Assembly (NCBI GenBank): GCA_904066235.2
Contig: CAJFCV020000004.1
Coordinates: 2,604,001 to 2,668,000, forward strand
Length of the DNA stretch: 64,000 nt
Direction of reading: 5' to 3'
Origin: Bursaphelenchus xylophilus
Lineage: Eukaryota > Nematoda > Chromadorea > Rhabditida > Aphelenchoididae
The notes beneath the pieces were generated by a model. It was not told the DNA's origin and made no database searches. It was given only the letters and a program-made list of their open reading frames with translations. This document shows positions 45,057-56,106 of the stretch, piece after piece. Both the position numbers and the translations under genes were made by a program. Numbering within the stretch: the stretch's first letter is position 1; each line of letters starts with the position of its first letter.

Positions 45057-46137
45057 GGGCCCTCGAAATTTAAATAAAGCCCAAAAAATAAAAAAAAATG
45101 CATGGGTGCCGCTAATCTCGAGTATCCAAATCCTCCCGCTCAAAAATACTTTCGGATGATATTCTTTACATATTTTTTTCGAAAAGACCCGCGATGAAAG
45201 CCCAAACGAAATATAAATGGCCCCACTTTTCGGCGCCATTTTTCAGGTGAATAAAAAAAAAAGAATTTTTACATTCAAAATAAGGACCTCAGGGAAGGCT
45301 ACTGAAGGGGGCAATGAGGTGAGGGGAAGGCGCGTGAACTTTGGCGTTCCAACCGCGAAATTTGATGGGGCGTTTGGAGGGAGGGGCAAATTAAAAATGG
45401 AGTCGGGGAAGTCAAAGATCAGCTAACAATTTCAAATTTGTTTGTTCAGAAAGTTGTAGGACATGTTTCAGTTTCTAAAATTTTTGGGTTGCGCGTTGCA
45501 GAGGCAACCGATATTTCAGCGATTTTTTCCGACGAGAGAGTGCTTTAGGTGGAGAGAGCGGTCAGAAAAGTTCTTTCCAGACACTCTGATCAACAGTAAA
45601 TACCGTTGAACATCTCGACGATGCCTGAACAGCAGAGACAAAATTTGCCATAAGACCCCAACAGCAGAGCTCGCTGACAAATTCTCAGCTCCCCAAAACC
45701 ATCGTTAGGACCTTAACTAGCCATAAATACGCTATTTTCAGCTCGGACTCAAACGTTAAGCCGACCGCACTTCAAGTTCATGAAGCCAATAACTGCGAAA
45801 TGAGAATTGCGCAACAAAAACAATAATGCCGTTGGCGAAAATAAACAGCCTCGGGCGACACTTTGTGGAATTTATGAACTATAAAATGGCATGCAAAGTG
45901 TCATATATGCATGCGTATGGGCGGACATAAAACTGGTTATTGGAAAGTTTTAGGGGAAATGGGGGAATATGACAAAGGATATTATGCAGTGCCTATTCTA
46001 CAGTAATTTGACCTTCAATGAGCTCGACTTAGGCTACAGATCGCTGGAGAAAACAATAGACTTGGCTATGTCACACTGGAAGATTCAATAAAGTTTTTAT
46101 CAGCAAACAAAACAGTCTCAAATAGGCTATTCCACAC
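45057..46137. other. No gene seen
   Basis: About 1.1 kb intergenic. A weak family A/K-like trace (GCGCGTTGCAGAGGCAACCG) lies near 45492. Confidence 0.3.
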
Positions 46138-46855
46138 ATCCCTTTCCTCGACAAAAAAAATTTCACTACTCTGCCCTACAGCCGAACTAAATACAGGCCC
46201 GTTTACGAAGTGACTTGATCTTTGGTGCTGGTTGGAAAGTTGAGGTCGGTTTCCGACCATGTTGATCTTGTTGATGACCAACTTTATGCATTTCAGGATT
46301 ATTTCTTGATCCAAACGTGAATTTAGACTGTGCGCAGTGTTTTAAAGTTTTTCCGCCATCGATTGGTGTCGAAAAATGTAAAAATCGAGAATAGGTTCTA
46401 CAGTTTTTTGTGTTGTCAGCTATCCGCGACAGGTATTGCAAAATTAAAAAAAAGTATTTGATACTCTGAACGTCGTTCGTTCTAATAAGGTAAAAATTAT
46501 CACCACTAGAACAAAAAACTTTCAGAGTATCAAAAACTTTTTTTAATTTTGCAATACCTGCCGCGGCTAGCCGACCACACAAAAAACGTTGAACCCATTC
46601 CCGATTTTTAAAATTTTTCGACACCAATCGATGACGTAAAAACTTTAAAAGACCTGTGCACCGTCATACTCCTGTTCGGATCAAGAAATAATCCCAGAAA
46701 TGCAAAAAGTTGGTCATCAACAAGATCAACAAGTTCAGAAACCAACCACAACTTTTCCAGCCGGCACCAAAGATCAAGTCACTTCATAAACGGGCCTGTA
46801 TTTAGTTCGGCTGTGGGCACGGAGCAGTGAAATCCGTTTGTCGAGGAAAGGGATA
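46138..46855. mobile_element. Foldback element J
   Basis: About 718 bp, nearly all hairpin. Ends CCCTTTCCTCGAC and its complement pair, then AACTAAATACAGGCCCGTTT, TTTGGTGC, TTGATCTTGTTGATGACCAA, GATTATTTCTTGATCC and TTGCAAAATTAAAAAAA, down to a loop near 46490. Single copy here. Open frames within are palindrome by-products. Confidence 0.82.
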
Positions 46856-47972
46856 GGGCCCCTCCATCTCAAATCGAATTTCCCGACCCCAAATTCGCCG
46901 CGAAAAAATGACATCGGCAGATAAAGATGGGCATCCACAAACAGCCAAAGGAGTTCTATTTGGAAACAGGAGACACACCACAAGAGGGACATATCAAGAT
47001 TTGACGAAATTTGGGAGAATTGTTGCGCTCACATTGTTTTAGAGGGGCTAGATGGGTAAAGTAAAGTCAAAGATGACAAAAAAAAATTTCTTTCTCAAAA
47101 AAATCCGCTTTATCAACCATTTTAGAGCTAAATTCAATAATCCAAATGAATATCAACTACAAAGTAAACAAAAATTATGTACCTCATGACCCAAGCTACA
47201 CAAAAGAATTCCAGCACACGCTTAGGGTGAGCTTTCTCACGTACCCAGCGTCAGCCCAATTGTTCAAAAACCCACCCTGGAAAGTCGATCCCATCCAAAA
47301 AAACAGAGCACAATGGGCCGCGAAGGTGTGATGCATATGAAGATGATGGTGATGCATGACTGCACCGCCGCACAAAACCCAACCAAATCTCTTCGGCCGC
47401 GCCGTTTTTTGGACTCAATTGTTTCAGCCGGATGAGGTATGGCATCTTGTGGGAGGAAAAGTGAAAGATGTTCGGATTTCAACGAATCTTTTGGTTGCAA
47501 TGACGTCATAGAACGGAAGCTCGATGCAACGAATGAATTAGGTATCGAGAAACATCAAATATTCATAAAATACGACATTCGTTTTGATTTATAAGACTTC
47601 TCGAGCCAAAATTAATACCTTTTTGGACCATTTCGTGTCCAGATTTATGGGCCGCGCAAAAGCTCAACAGCCTTTCGAAACCCAAAAATGTTTGATTTCG
47701 AAGGCAAATTGCGTGTTTCGGAATAAAAAACAGCGAATTTTGAGGGTTTATGACATTCTGCGCAGACCGTAAAACACCATGTTCCACACTCAGCAATTTC
47801 ACATGCCAAAACCAAAATAAATTCCGATTTTTTTACCAATGTATCAACCAATTTACTGAATAGAATATAAAATCTTGAAGACAGGCTATCAGTGCCAATA
47901 GGAGACCCCAAGAATTAAGAAAGAGACAACAGCTTTACTTTTTTCAAATAAATCAACAACAAATCAAACAGT
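46856..47972. other. No gene seen; 3' flank of rps-24
   Basis: Open frames in 47146-47911 show no domains. The last part presumably holds the rps-24 3' UTR; no AATAAA was found on the minus strand within 70 bases of the stop. Confidence 0.3.
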
Positions 47973-48927
47973 TTACTTCTTGGCTGCGGCGGCTCCCTTG
48001 ACCTTGGCGGTACCACGGAGTTTCTTGGATCTGTTCTTACGTTCCTTTCGCTGTTTGCGACCGGGCTTCTCGACCTTGTCACCAGTGTGCTAAAAATCAT
48101 CGGAATTATTATATTGTCTATGATAAATTAACTGATAAAACTTTAGATTATTAAAAAAGACCTTCGGTAGAATAATTATGACCAATCAGTTTTAGTGATA
48201 AAAATAGTATTGAAACTTACGCGCCAGACGCGATGTTTAGGCTCAATCTTCTTCATGTAGTCAACGGTCTCGTAGATACGGGCAAATCCGGTTGAACGAC
48301 CACCACCAAAGTGGCATTTGAAGTCGTGGGCGACGATCACATCAGGGGACACTTTGTACATCTTGGCAAGACGCTCACGGACCTCATTCTTGGGGACTGA
48401 AGGGCGGTTTGGGTGGATGATCTCAACAACCTATAATAATACAAAAGTAAGTAGTGCAAAGCTAAGTACAATCAACAATAAATCACATTTAAATCGACAA
48501 AAATAAGAAAAGGAAATGGCAAATGTTTTGCAACAGTCACTACGAAATTTTTGTGGAAATTTTCACCTTATACATGAGGAAATTTATCAGTTAAGGGAGA
48601 AAGAAACTACTTTAAAATATTCTAGCCTGTAGCCGAGGAGGTTCTTAACTGTTTTTATACCTTATAAACGAAAATTCAACGCTTTTTCAATAAAGACAAA
48701 AAGAACCAAAATTCCAAGGGGAACTTCTGGCAAAAAATCGAAGCATCTCGAAAATAACGCAACCAAAACGACTTTGTTGCCCGTTGCAAAACCCCACCAA
48801 CCTGTCAAGACCAAGTTTCATCCTAAATTTCAAAGCAAACACCAAGAAAACAACATACCATTTGGCGTCTGTTGAGAAGACGGTTGCCCAACACTTTTCG
48901 GGTACGAATGGTGACGGCGTCGCTCAT
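47973..48927 (-). CDS. rps-24: 40S ribosomal protein S24 (eS24)
   Basis: Exons on the minus strand are 48927-48859, 48430-48221 and 48089-47973, encoding 131 residues, the usual length for eS24. The protein starts MSDAVTIRTRKVLGNRLLNR and contains the family core HFGGGRSTGF, the YMKKIEPKHR segment and a basic tail with RKQRKERKNRSKK ending AAAAKK. It is a structural protein of the small ribosomal subunit. All introns are phase 0 with GT-AG ends (GTAAGT, GTATGT donors). Relative to vertebrate eS24 the segment after EPKHR is altered (VWRHTGDKVEKPG). The gene diverges from pat-6 about 1.1 kb away. Identity is certain from sequence recall of the family; expression is presumably high and constitutive. 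Confidence 0.97.
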
Positions 48928-48953
48928 GTTTAACCAAACGAGGCGAAACGAAC

Positions 48954-48955
48954 CT
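48954..48955 (-). promoter_or_regulatory. Spliced-leader acceptor of rps-24
   Basis: GCTGTTTCAG on the minus strand is followed by a 26-base leader and the ATG. Nematode ribosomal protein genes are commonly SL1 trans-spliced. Confidence 0.65.
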
Positions 48956-50009
48956 GAAACAGCATCAAGTACAATATCAAACAAAAAACCATCTAAAAAA
49001 CTCGCAGGATCACGGTGAAACAACCCGAAAATACATCAATACCAACAAAAATAATGCCGATCAGAATAAACACTCAAAATTGTAAAATTTCCATCACTTT
49101 ACAACTACTTTGATGTAAAACTTGTAAAACAATTTTAGGAAAAAGAAAAATTTTTCCACTGAAAACCTACGGACACACAAAGCCAACCACCGTAATCGGG
49201 TCGGTCTCGTCGCGAAAACTGATGGCGGGAGATTTGAAGCCCACGTTTTGTTCCATAGATTGAAAATGCATAAAATTTGACGATCTTGCTTTTTATGGAT
49301 TTTCCGCCGGATTTTTTTTGGATTTTATTGGTTTTAGTGGTGAAAAAGGGTAGTTTGGATGGCTTCACTGGTGCTTGGGTATTTTTAACACTTTGTAAAT
49401 TCTAATATTGGCTTATTTTTGCATGTGGTTTAGTTTTCTAATTGTTTTTTAAAGTTTTTGAATAAATTTTGATAAAGCCTTGTGAGAAAAGGTGAGTCAT
49501 GAGTAAAAGAATTTTTTTTAAATGACGTTTAGAGTTTGTAAAATTCTGTGGATACTTTTATTTTCACTTTTTTGGCCAGAAAATAAAATTTTTTTTATCA
49601 AATTTGACCTGCGGTCATGGATAATATAATTTTTCAATAAAATAGTCTGATATCTCCCGTTTTTGTCAATTTCCCTCCGCTACTTGCCTGATTAAGATCC
49701 CCTGGCCACTTCTCTCCATACAAACCCTTTCGAAAGCCCCCTCTTTTCCCCGATCGAGGCCGAAACGTCTTCTCAATCACCTTTTGGCTGGAAACAGCCG
49801 CCTACGCTCCGACCAATATAATGCAGGCAGCCAAAAATCGAAGAGAATTTCTCGTTTCCCTCAAATTTTTGGCCTTTGTTATATGCATCTCGAGTTTTTC
49901 AAAAAATTATCTTACACTAGGCTCTCTTAATTTTGCCTGATATTTCGTGAATGGTTGACATTTTTGACAGGCATTTTTTGTCTAAAAACTTATGGAGTGA
50001 GACTTTTTC
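48956..50009. promoter_or_regulatory. Shared upstream region of rps-24 and pat-6
   Basis: About 1.05 kb between divergent genes, free of recognisable repeats, unlike the rest of the window. A CT- and GC-richer block at 49670-49830 (including CCCTCTTTTCCCCGATCGAG) is the likeliest pat-6 promoter element. Function is inferred from position. Confidence 0.4.
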
Positions 50010-50011
50010 AG
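50010..50011 (+). promoter_or_regulatory. Spliced-leader acceptor of pat-6
   Basis: GACTTTTTCAG lies two bases upstream of the ATG at 50014. This argues that translation starts there and not at the in-frame ATG at 49951, which would be removed with the outron. Confidence 0.7.
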
Positions 50012-50013
50012 AG

Positions 50014-52489
50014 ATGATCCCTTCAATGATGGGACGCGAGGGCCGGTCGGGCCATCACCGGCAAGAGGTCCATGAATATGAAAGTTCTACTGTTCAGAGC
50101 CGAAAGCCCAAAAAGGTAAGGTTTTGTCTCCTTTTTCTTGGATTTTAGAGCACAATGAAGGTTTCCAGATAACTTTTGAGGTCCTGCGATCGATTTTTCT
50201 AGCTCTACTGTGCATCCGTTTACTATGTACTACCTAAATTTCACCTTTTAGGAAGAGAAAGAGGGCTTCCTAGGAAAGTTTGGCACTCTGACCAAGAGGA
50301 AGAAGTCTGTCCCGCCAGAGGAACGTGGTCATTCCGCTGAGAGAGATGCCCAATTGAGCAAGGAACAAAAAGAAGAGCAAGAAGCCGAACTCCTCGAAAA
50401 AGAAGGCAAGGAGACCATCGAAAGCTGTTTGGTTCTCCATCAACCCGATCTGAAATTGCTGGAAGATGGTTAGTAATTTATTTTCTTTCTAATTCATTTG
50501 ATTTTTAGGAAAAAATTGGAAGTTTTATCCAAAATTACCTTGTTGTAGGTCAAAGTGTCCGAGTTTTGGTTCCGGAATCCCGCGATGATCCGCAAGTCAA
50601 CGAAATCGTCAACCAACTTCTCTATTGGGTCAATGACGAGCTGGCCGACGAAAGAATTGTTGTGCGGAATGTGCAGGAGGACTTTTACGACGGCCAAATT
50701 GTCCAAAAGCTGTTGGAAAAGCTGGCCGACATCAGAATCGAGATCCCCGAGGTGTCGCAATCCGAAGCCGGCCAAAAAGAGAAGTGGAATGTCCTCGTGG
50801 ACGCGCTGAACCGCAACATTCACGCGCAAGGCCCGGTGTCGAAACGCTGGAACGCCGAACTTATCCATCAGAAAGATGTGGTCGCCATTCTCCAACTTTT
50901 GATCGACCTGGCTCTCCACTTCCGCGCACCGATCCGTTTCCCCAATAATGTGAATGTCCAGATGATTGTCTACACGAGGAATGGACGCCAGATTCAGAAG
51001 TCCTTCCAGACCGAGCAGCTCACCGGAAAACAATCGGACCTTCCGCCGCCAAAGGGAGAAAGAGATGCCTTCGATACGCTCTTTGATTATGGCCCGGACA
51101 AGCTTCAGCATGTCAAGGGAAGTCTGGTCGCCTTCTGCAACAAACATCTGAACAAGATCAATTTGGAAGTCACGGATTTGGAAACACAATTTCAGGTGAG
51201 TGCTTGAAATTTCGAAATTTCATTGCTTTTTAATCCGTTATTGCAAAAAATCCGCGATTTTTGACTAAATTTGTAATCTTTAGGTCTAAAGTAAGATGAA
51301 ATGATCTTTCACATTCAATTTTTGCAACCGTTCATTTGGGGCTGATCGGGTCGGACCAATATTTATATCCAATGTTGCAAAATAGTTTGACTAGCTAGCC
51401 AAAAGGGTTATTCTGTGTTCATTTACGCCGTAGGGTCGTTCATGACCAAGCGCGCGACCTAGGTCGTGACCAAGATGAAGTTGGTTGCCCAAATTTACCC
51501 GAAAACGGTCGCAATGCTTGACTGTGATGGATAGGTCGTTCATACCTCACTATGACGGACCCGATCCAGTGGCAAAAAACGCAGCATTTTCCATCCGGGA
51601 AGTTTCAAAAATGTGGCAAAATACTTCCCTCTCCAAGTGAAAAAACTTCGTTTTGAAGGGTGCGCCCTTTCCTTCACAAAAAGAGTAGTTTTTCACTTGG
51701 AGATCGAAGAATTTTGCCACATTTTTGAAACTTTCCGGATGAAAAATGCTGCGTTTTTTGACACTGGATCAGGTCCCCCATTGTACCTAGGTCACGAGCT
51801 TGGTGACGACATGACCTAAAGAAAGTGCCTTGACCATCATAGCCAAGCATTGAGACCGTTTTCGGGGAAATTTGGGCAACCATCTTGACCTTGGTCACGA
51901 CCTAGGTCGCGAGCTTGGTGATGAGCGACCCCTCCTACGGTTTGAACACAGAGTAACCCCCTTGGCTAGCTAGTCAACCAATTTTGCAACGTTGTATATA
52001 AATATTGGCCCGACCCCAAATGAAAGGTTGCAAAAATTGATTGTAAAAGATCATTTCATCTTACTTTAGACCTAAAGAGTATAAATTTATTGTTAGTCAA
52101 AAATCGCGGATTTTTTTGCAATAAGATTAAAAAGCAATGAATGCCCCGAATGAAGGGTAGCCGAAATTTTCTCAATTGGACTGCCAAAGTTTCCCCTTGC
52201 CATGTCATCATGGATAATAAATATAATAATTCCAGTTTTTTTTCAGGATGGAGTCTTTCTAATTCTTCTGATGGGCCTTCTGGAAGGATACTTTGTTCCT
52301 CTGTACAAATTCGCCCTCCAAGTCACCTCACATGAAGAGAAATTGAAGAATGTGAACTTCGCCTTCTTCCTCATGGAGGACAGCGGAATTCAGAAGCCGA
52401 AGACAAGACCCCACGACATTGTAAATGGTGATTTAAAGTCGACTTTGAGAGTTCTTCACGCTCTCTTCACCAAGTATAAGCACGTTTAA
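50014..52489 (+). CDS. pat-6: Parvin/actopaxin, integrin-linked focal adhesion adaptor
   Basis: Exons 50014-50115, 50252-50468, 50549-51195 and 52247-52489 give 402 residues. Parvins bind integrin-linked kinase and, in nematode body-wall muscle, help anchor dense bodies and M-lines to the membrane. The N-terminal region carries the parvin motif FLGKFGTLTKRKK (about residues 40-52) and then an acidic coiled stretch. Two calponin-homology domains follow, CH1 about 121-228 (NQLLYWVNDELADERI onward) and CH2 about 295-400. CH2 includes NKHLNKINLEVTDLETQF, LLMGLLEGYFVPL and DIVNGDLKSTLRVL, near-invariant in animals. Start chosen from the trans-splice acceptor two bases upstream. Intron 3 (51196-52246) is almost entirely a palindromic element with a nested MITE, while the other introns are 80-136 bp. 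Confidence 0.97.
51213..52148. mobile_element. Foldback element filling pat-6 intron 3
   Basis: Arms pair from TTCATTGCTTTTTAATC and ATCCGCGATTTTTGACTAA at the outside, through GTCTAAAGTAAGATGAAATG, GGCTAGCTAGTCAA and CGACCTAGGTCG, to the centre, where a family B element sits. Without it the palindrome is about 700 bp. One of its outer arms lies 17 bases from the donor. Confidence 0.85.
51548..51783. mobile_element. Family B MITE nested in the pat-6 intron palindrome
   Basis: About 236 bp with the usual arms (GGACCCGATCCAGTGGCAAA and complement). The terminal bases are slightly diverged (CACTATGACGG, CCCATTGTA). It occupies the loop of the foldback. Confidence 0.8.
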
Positions 52490-53514
52490 AGCAATATGTT
52501 GATTTCTGAAAATTTATGCAAATTTTTGAATCTATTCAAATTTGATATGCAAAAATCTAAATTAAGGTCTAAAATTTGTTTTTGAGACTTAATTTGCCCT
52601 CAGGCTATTTTTTTAAACATTTTTTTATTTTTTCCACCAGCCAAACACCGTATTTTATATCGTATTTTAGCCATTTTTGTAGTTGCAATTTCCTGAAATT
52701 GTTGTCTTAAAAGTCACAAGCCATAATTTTATTAACTCTCACGCCAAAATCAAGTATAGTCATCTGCCATTCTTATATTGTAATAACAAGTCTGTAACCT
52801 CGAAATTTTTTGAATGTAATAAAATTGATGAACGTATTGGAGGAGCCGCAGAAAATGTACGAAAAGAAATTGCACAGTGCAAAATGTTTCGAAAAAGATC
52901 GTGTGGCGCAACATGCGAAAGAAGGTCCAAAAAAGTCTACACAATTTTGAAAAATCGTAATAATATTATAGTAGCGGACCTGATCCAGCGGCAAAAAACG
53001 TACCATTTTGTACCCGGGAAGTATCAAAAAATGTCGCAAAATACCTCCCTCTCGAAGTGAAAAACTCCGTTTTCTAAAGCACGCCCTTCAAACGAAGTTT
53101 TTTTAGTTGGAGAGGGAGGTATTTTGCTACATTTTTGATACCTACCGGATGCAAAATGATACGTTTTTTTTGCCTCTGGATCAGGTCCGTCGCTGTACAA
53201 CACTTGAATTTCAAAGAGGACCGACTTCAAATGCATTGAAAACGAGTTCAAAGTCGTCTTTGACAGGAACAATTTGGCCGGAAAATTTTGCAAAGCCCGG
53301 CCCGGAGCCATGCCTACTTCAAACAGTGTTTTTTAGTTGGAGAGGGAGGCATTTTGATGCATTTTTTGATACTTCCCGGATGCAAAATGGTACGTTTTTT
53401 GTCACTGGAGCAGGTCTGTAATTGGAGTCGAAAAAAATTTCTTTTTTTACTACACGTGTTGAATATTTATTTAATGAATCGCAATGTCATTTGCTTAAAA
53501 TTTTTCCACCTTTT
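52490..53514. repeat. Intergenic repeats between pat-6 and the first isochorismatase gene
   Basis: Holds the repeat block 52859-52918 shared with 38280-38340, a family B element at 52970-53196 (GCGGACCTGATCCAGCGGC ends), a family H right end at 53280-53318 (CCCGGCCCGGAGCCATGCCTA) and half of a family B element at 53322-53420. No gene. Confidence 0.65.
53466..53471 (-). other. Polyadenylation signal of the divergent isochorismatase gene
   Basis: AATAAA on the minus strand about 45 bases after the stop codon. Confidence 0.5.
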
Positions 53515-54857
53515 TCAAAGATGACATTGCAGAAGACCCGTGTCCGGAGCACTTTCTTTGACCAGTTCTCGAATTTCCTCAAATTTCGGATGATCCGAAG
53601 TCCCAATCAGCCCAAGAAGAGCGCATTCGCTGGTCGTTAGAACAGCGCCAGCTTGCTCCATCTGCCTGAAAAAGGATTAATATTTAAAATTTCCCAAGGC
53701 AGACCAACCGAAACGAAAAGAACCGATCCGGCGCCCCTCTTGAACTGGTGGCATCAACAACAACATGAACTTGATAGCCACTCGACAGTAGGTCCAAAAC
53801 ACTCTGAAGCACACAGGCGTGGGCTTCGGTTCCACAGATTATGACTGATTTTACTGTTGGCTTCAGTTTCTCTCCGATCAGCGGCACACACATGCTGAAT
53901 TTGGTCTTCTCCACCAGCTCAACGCCAAACTTTTCGAGCTCCAATTCGCAGACGGTTTGTCTGAAAAATGGAATGGTAGATTGATTTTTTTGATGACAAC
54001 CCCTTTTGTCATCATTTTTTGAAAAAAAATTGAAAAAAAAATTATTTCTTATAAGGGAAGTACTCAGATTTTCTTTAAATTTTGCACATAACTCGGGCAT
54101 AGATCACTCATTAATTCCTGAAAGTTTTAGCTCGTGCTTTGCAGATGCAGCCGAGGTATTGAACGATCTTTGCTGCCGAGAGAGTACGCGAAACGCGGAG
54201 ACCGGTCAGAGGGAAAAAAAATTTTTTGGCCATAACTTTGGCAATTTCGCGCAAAAAAAATTGATTTTTTGTGGAAACATTACCCTCTACCGTAGAAATA
54301 GCCATCAAAATTTTCATGCCAAAATTCGCAAAAAATTCTCAAATTTTTTCCAACTTTCGGCCCAAAAATCTCGGTTGTTTCTACAAAGCGCGAGCTAGAA
54401 TTCTCGCATATATCTAGAAAAAATTATTCTAAATTTGTGTCAAGTTTCATCAAAATCTGAGTGTTGCAATTGGACTACTTCCCTTGTAAATTTATACCAA
54501 CTATATACTATCAATAAATAGCCAAAAATGCGGCTTCAAGCATCGTATCTTTTCACGGTCAGGCTTAATTAACCTCTAGGTTAACCTCACCAAAATTCCA
54601 TACCTTTCCTGGTCAGGCCAATGTCCAGTAGCCAAAATCTGCATGTTTAAGATGTTTGCGCCTTCGATTAGTCTTTTGGCCACTTGAACAATCTCTGAGA
54701 AGTACTGAATTGCTCCTCTAAAACCATATTTTTGATGACTCTTTATAAAGAAAAAACAGAAATCCACAATTTACCTTGAAGATTCCTGTAAATCGCAAAC
54801 AAAAAGAGCGGTTTCGGCGGGCCGGAGCTTCTGTAAATGGGCTTTTGAGGTGCTCAT
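53515..54857 (-). CDS. Isochorismatase-domain hydrolase, divergent paralogue
   Basis: Exons on the minus strand are 54857-54775, 54717-54604, 53960-53709 and 53665-53515; phases join to 199 residues. It is a single alpha/beta isochorismatase-like (cysteine hydrolase) domain of the ISOC1/ISOC2 type, whose physiological substrate is not settled. The expected triad positions are present: Asp22 in FVCD, Lys84 or Lys86 in VEKTKFSMC, Cys115 in CGTEAHAC. Compared with its neighbour at 56107-58848 it has an extra intron, QESSRGA instead of QEKFRPS after the first strand, and GHWPDQERQTV where the neighbour has [11 protein letters not shown]. The extra intron contains a family A MITE and the 53709 donor is weak (GTTGGT). 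An acceptor-like ATTTACAG lies just upstream of the ATG. AATAAA lies at 53466-53471. Confidence 0.88.
54054..54486. mobile_element. Family A MITE in the paralogue's intron
   Basis: 433 bp flanked by TA on both sides, ends AGGGAAGTACTCAGATTTTC and the complement of CAAGGGAAGTAGTCCAATTG. It makes up most of the 643-bp intron between exons 2 and 3. The clean TA duplication fixes family A boundaries. Confidence 0.85.
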
Positions 54858-56106
54858 CGCATCTGTAAATATCGGTGGCTTCAATTTTGTCGAGGAGACG
54901 ATATCAAAAGGTATCAAGACTGTCATCAAATATAATTCATCTTAAAATGAAGAAAAGATTCTCAATAATCTTTATGGAGTAAAGATTATGTCGCAAGGCC
55001 TCGAAAAATATCCAAATTCACCCTTCAAAACAAAAAAGAGTTGGACTGGAATGTTTACGAGACCAAAAAACATGTTGGTAAACAGCGAAAGAATTTCGAA
55101 AACAAAAACAAATTGAATAGTTGAAATTTTTCTCCACAGGGAACTCGGATTTACTTATATGAAATTGAATTTTATATAATAATATACAAGTAATTCTGAA
55201 ATTACTTATATGTAACCTTTATTTTCGGCGCTCCCCAGATTTACTTATATTTAATAATCAGGATGTTTTTTTTTTTACTTATTTGTAACCCAGAATTACG
55301 CACAGTGCAGGTTATATTATAAACGTTTATTTTGATTGTCAAAAACAACAAATACATGCGCTCTTTTTGTGAGGAAAACGGGCGTCCCCTTGAAATTTTT
55401 TTTTGCAATTGGAGAGGGAAGCATTTTGCCACATTTTTGATGCTTACCGGATGAAAATGGTAAGCTTTTTGCCAATCGATCGAGTCCGTCACTGTAGTTG
55501 ATGATAAGTCCATATCTAGATCAACATGTGGGTATGACTTGCATTTATTGTAACAGGTCTCAAGTCGGCATTTGTAAATTGGAATCGTACATTTTTTGGA
55601 TGTATTTGTAAGAGTCGTGAGACCAACCAATAATTACTTTTCTGGGTACCTGTTACATGAATAGAGCTGGAGTCACCGAAGCCGTTTAAAGGGGACGCCC
55701 TTTTCGCCCTGATCCAGTGGCAAAAAACGTACCATTTTGCGTGAGGGAGACATTTTTCTACTTTTCTGATACTTCCCAGATGCAAAATGGTACGTTTTTT
55801 GTCACTGGATCTGGTCACTGTATCACTCTCAAATGCCAAAGGGTCGACTTCAAAAGCGCGTTATTTTTGTGAAGGAAGGGCACGCCCTTCAAAACGAAGT
55901 TTTTTCTCTTGAAGAGGAAGGCATTTTTGCCACATTTTTTGATACTTCCCGGGTGCAAAATGGTACGTTTTTTGCCATTGGATCAGGTCGGCCACTGTAA
56001 CTCGGCCACCTTGAATAATTCGACAAACCATAAATAGAGTCGCAAATATTTATTTCTCAACACAGTTGACTTCTTTACATCACCGAGCGAAAACCTAGCT
56101 TCTAAT
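54858..56106. repeat. Intergenic region with three family B fragments
   Basis: Family B pieces lie at 55364-55495, 55690-55820 and 55828-55997, the last two eight bases apart and the last of the variant type with TGCCAAAGGGTCGACTTC. The phrase TTTACTTATAT repeats several times in 55150-55290. No gene. AATAAA for the upstream gene is at 56049-56054. Confidence 0.65.
56049..56054 (-). other. Polyadenylation signal of the second isochorismatase gene
   Basis: AATAAA on the minus strand about 53 bases after the stop codon. Confidence 0.5.

Noticed and set aside
44459..46627. Two 146-codon ORFs in foldbacks K and J
   Set aside because: Both lie within palindrome arms and show no conserved motif.
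49951..50013. Upstream in-frame ATG as the pat-6 start
   Set aside because: A strong trans-splice acceptor between it and the ATG at 50014 would remove it from the mature mRNA.
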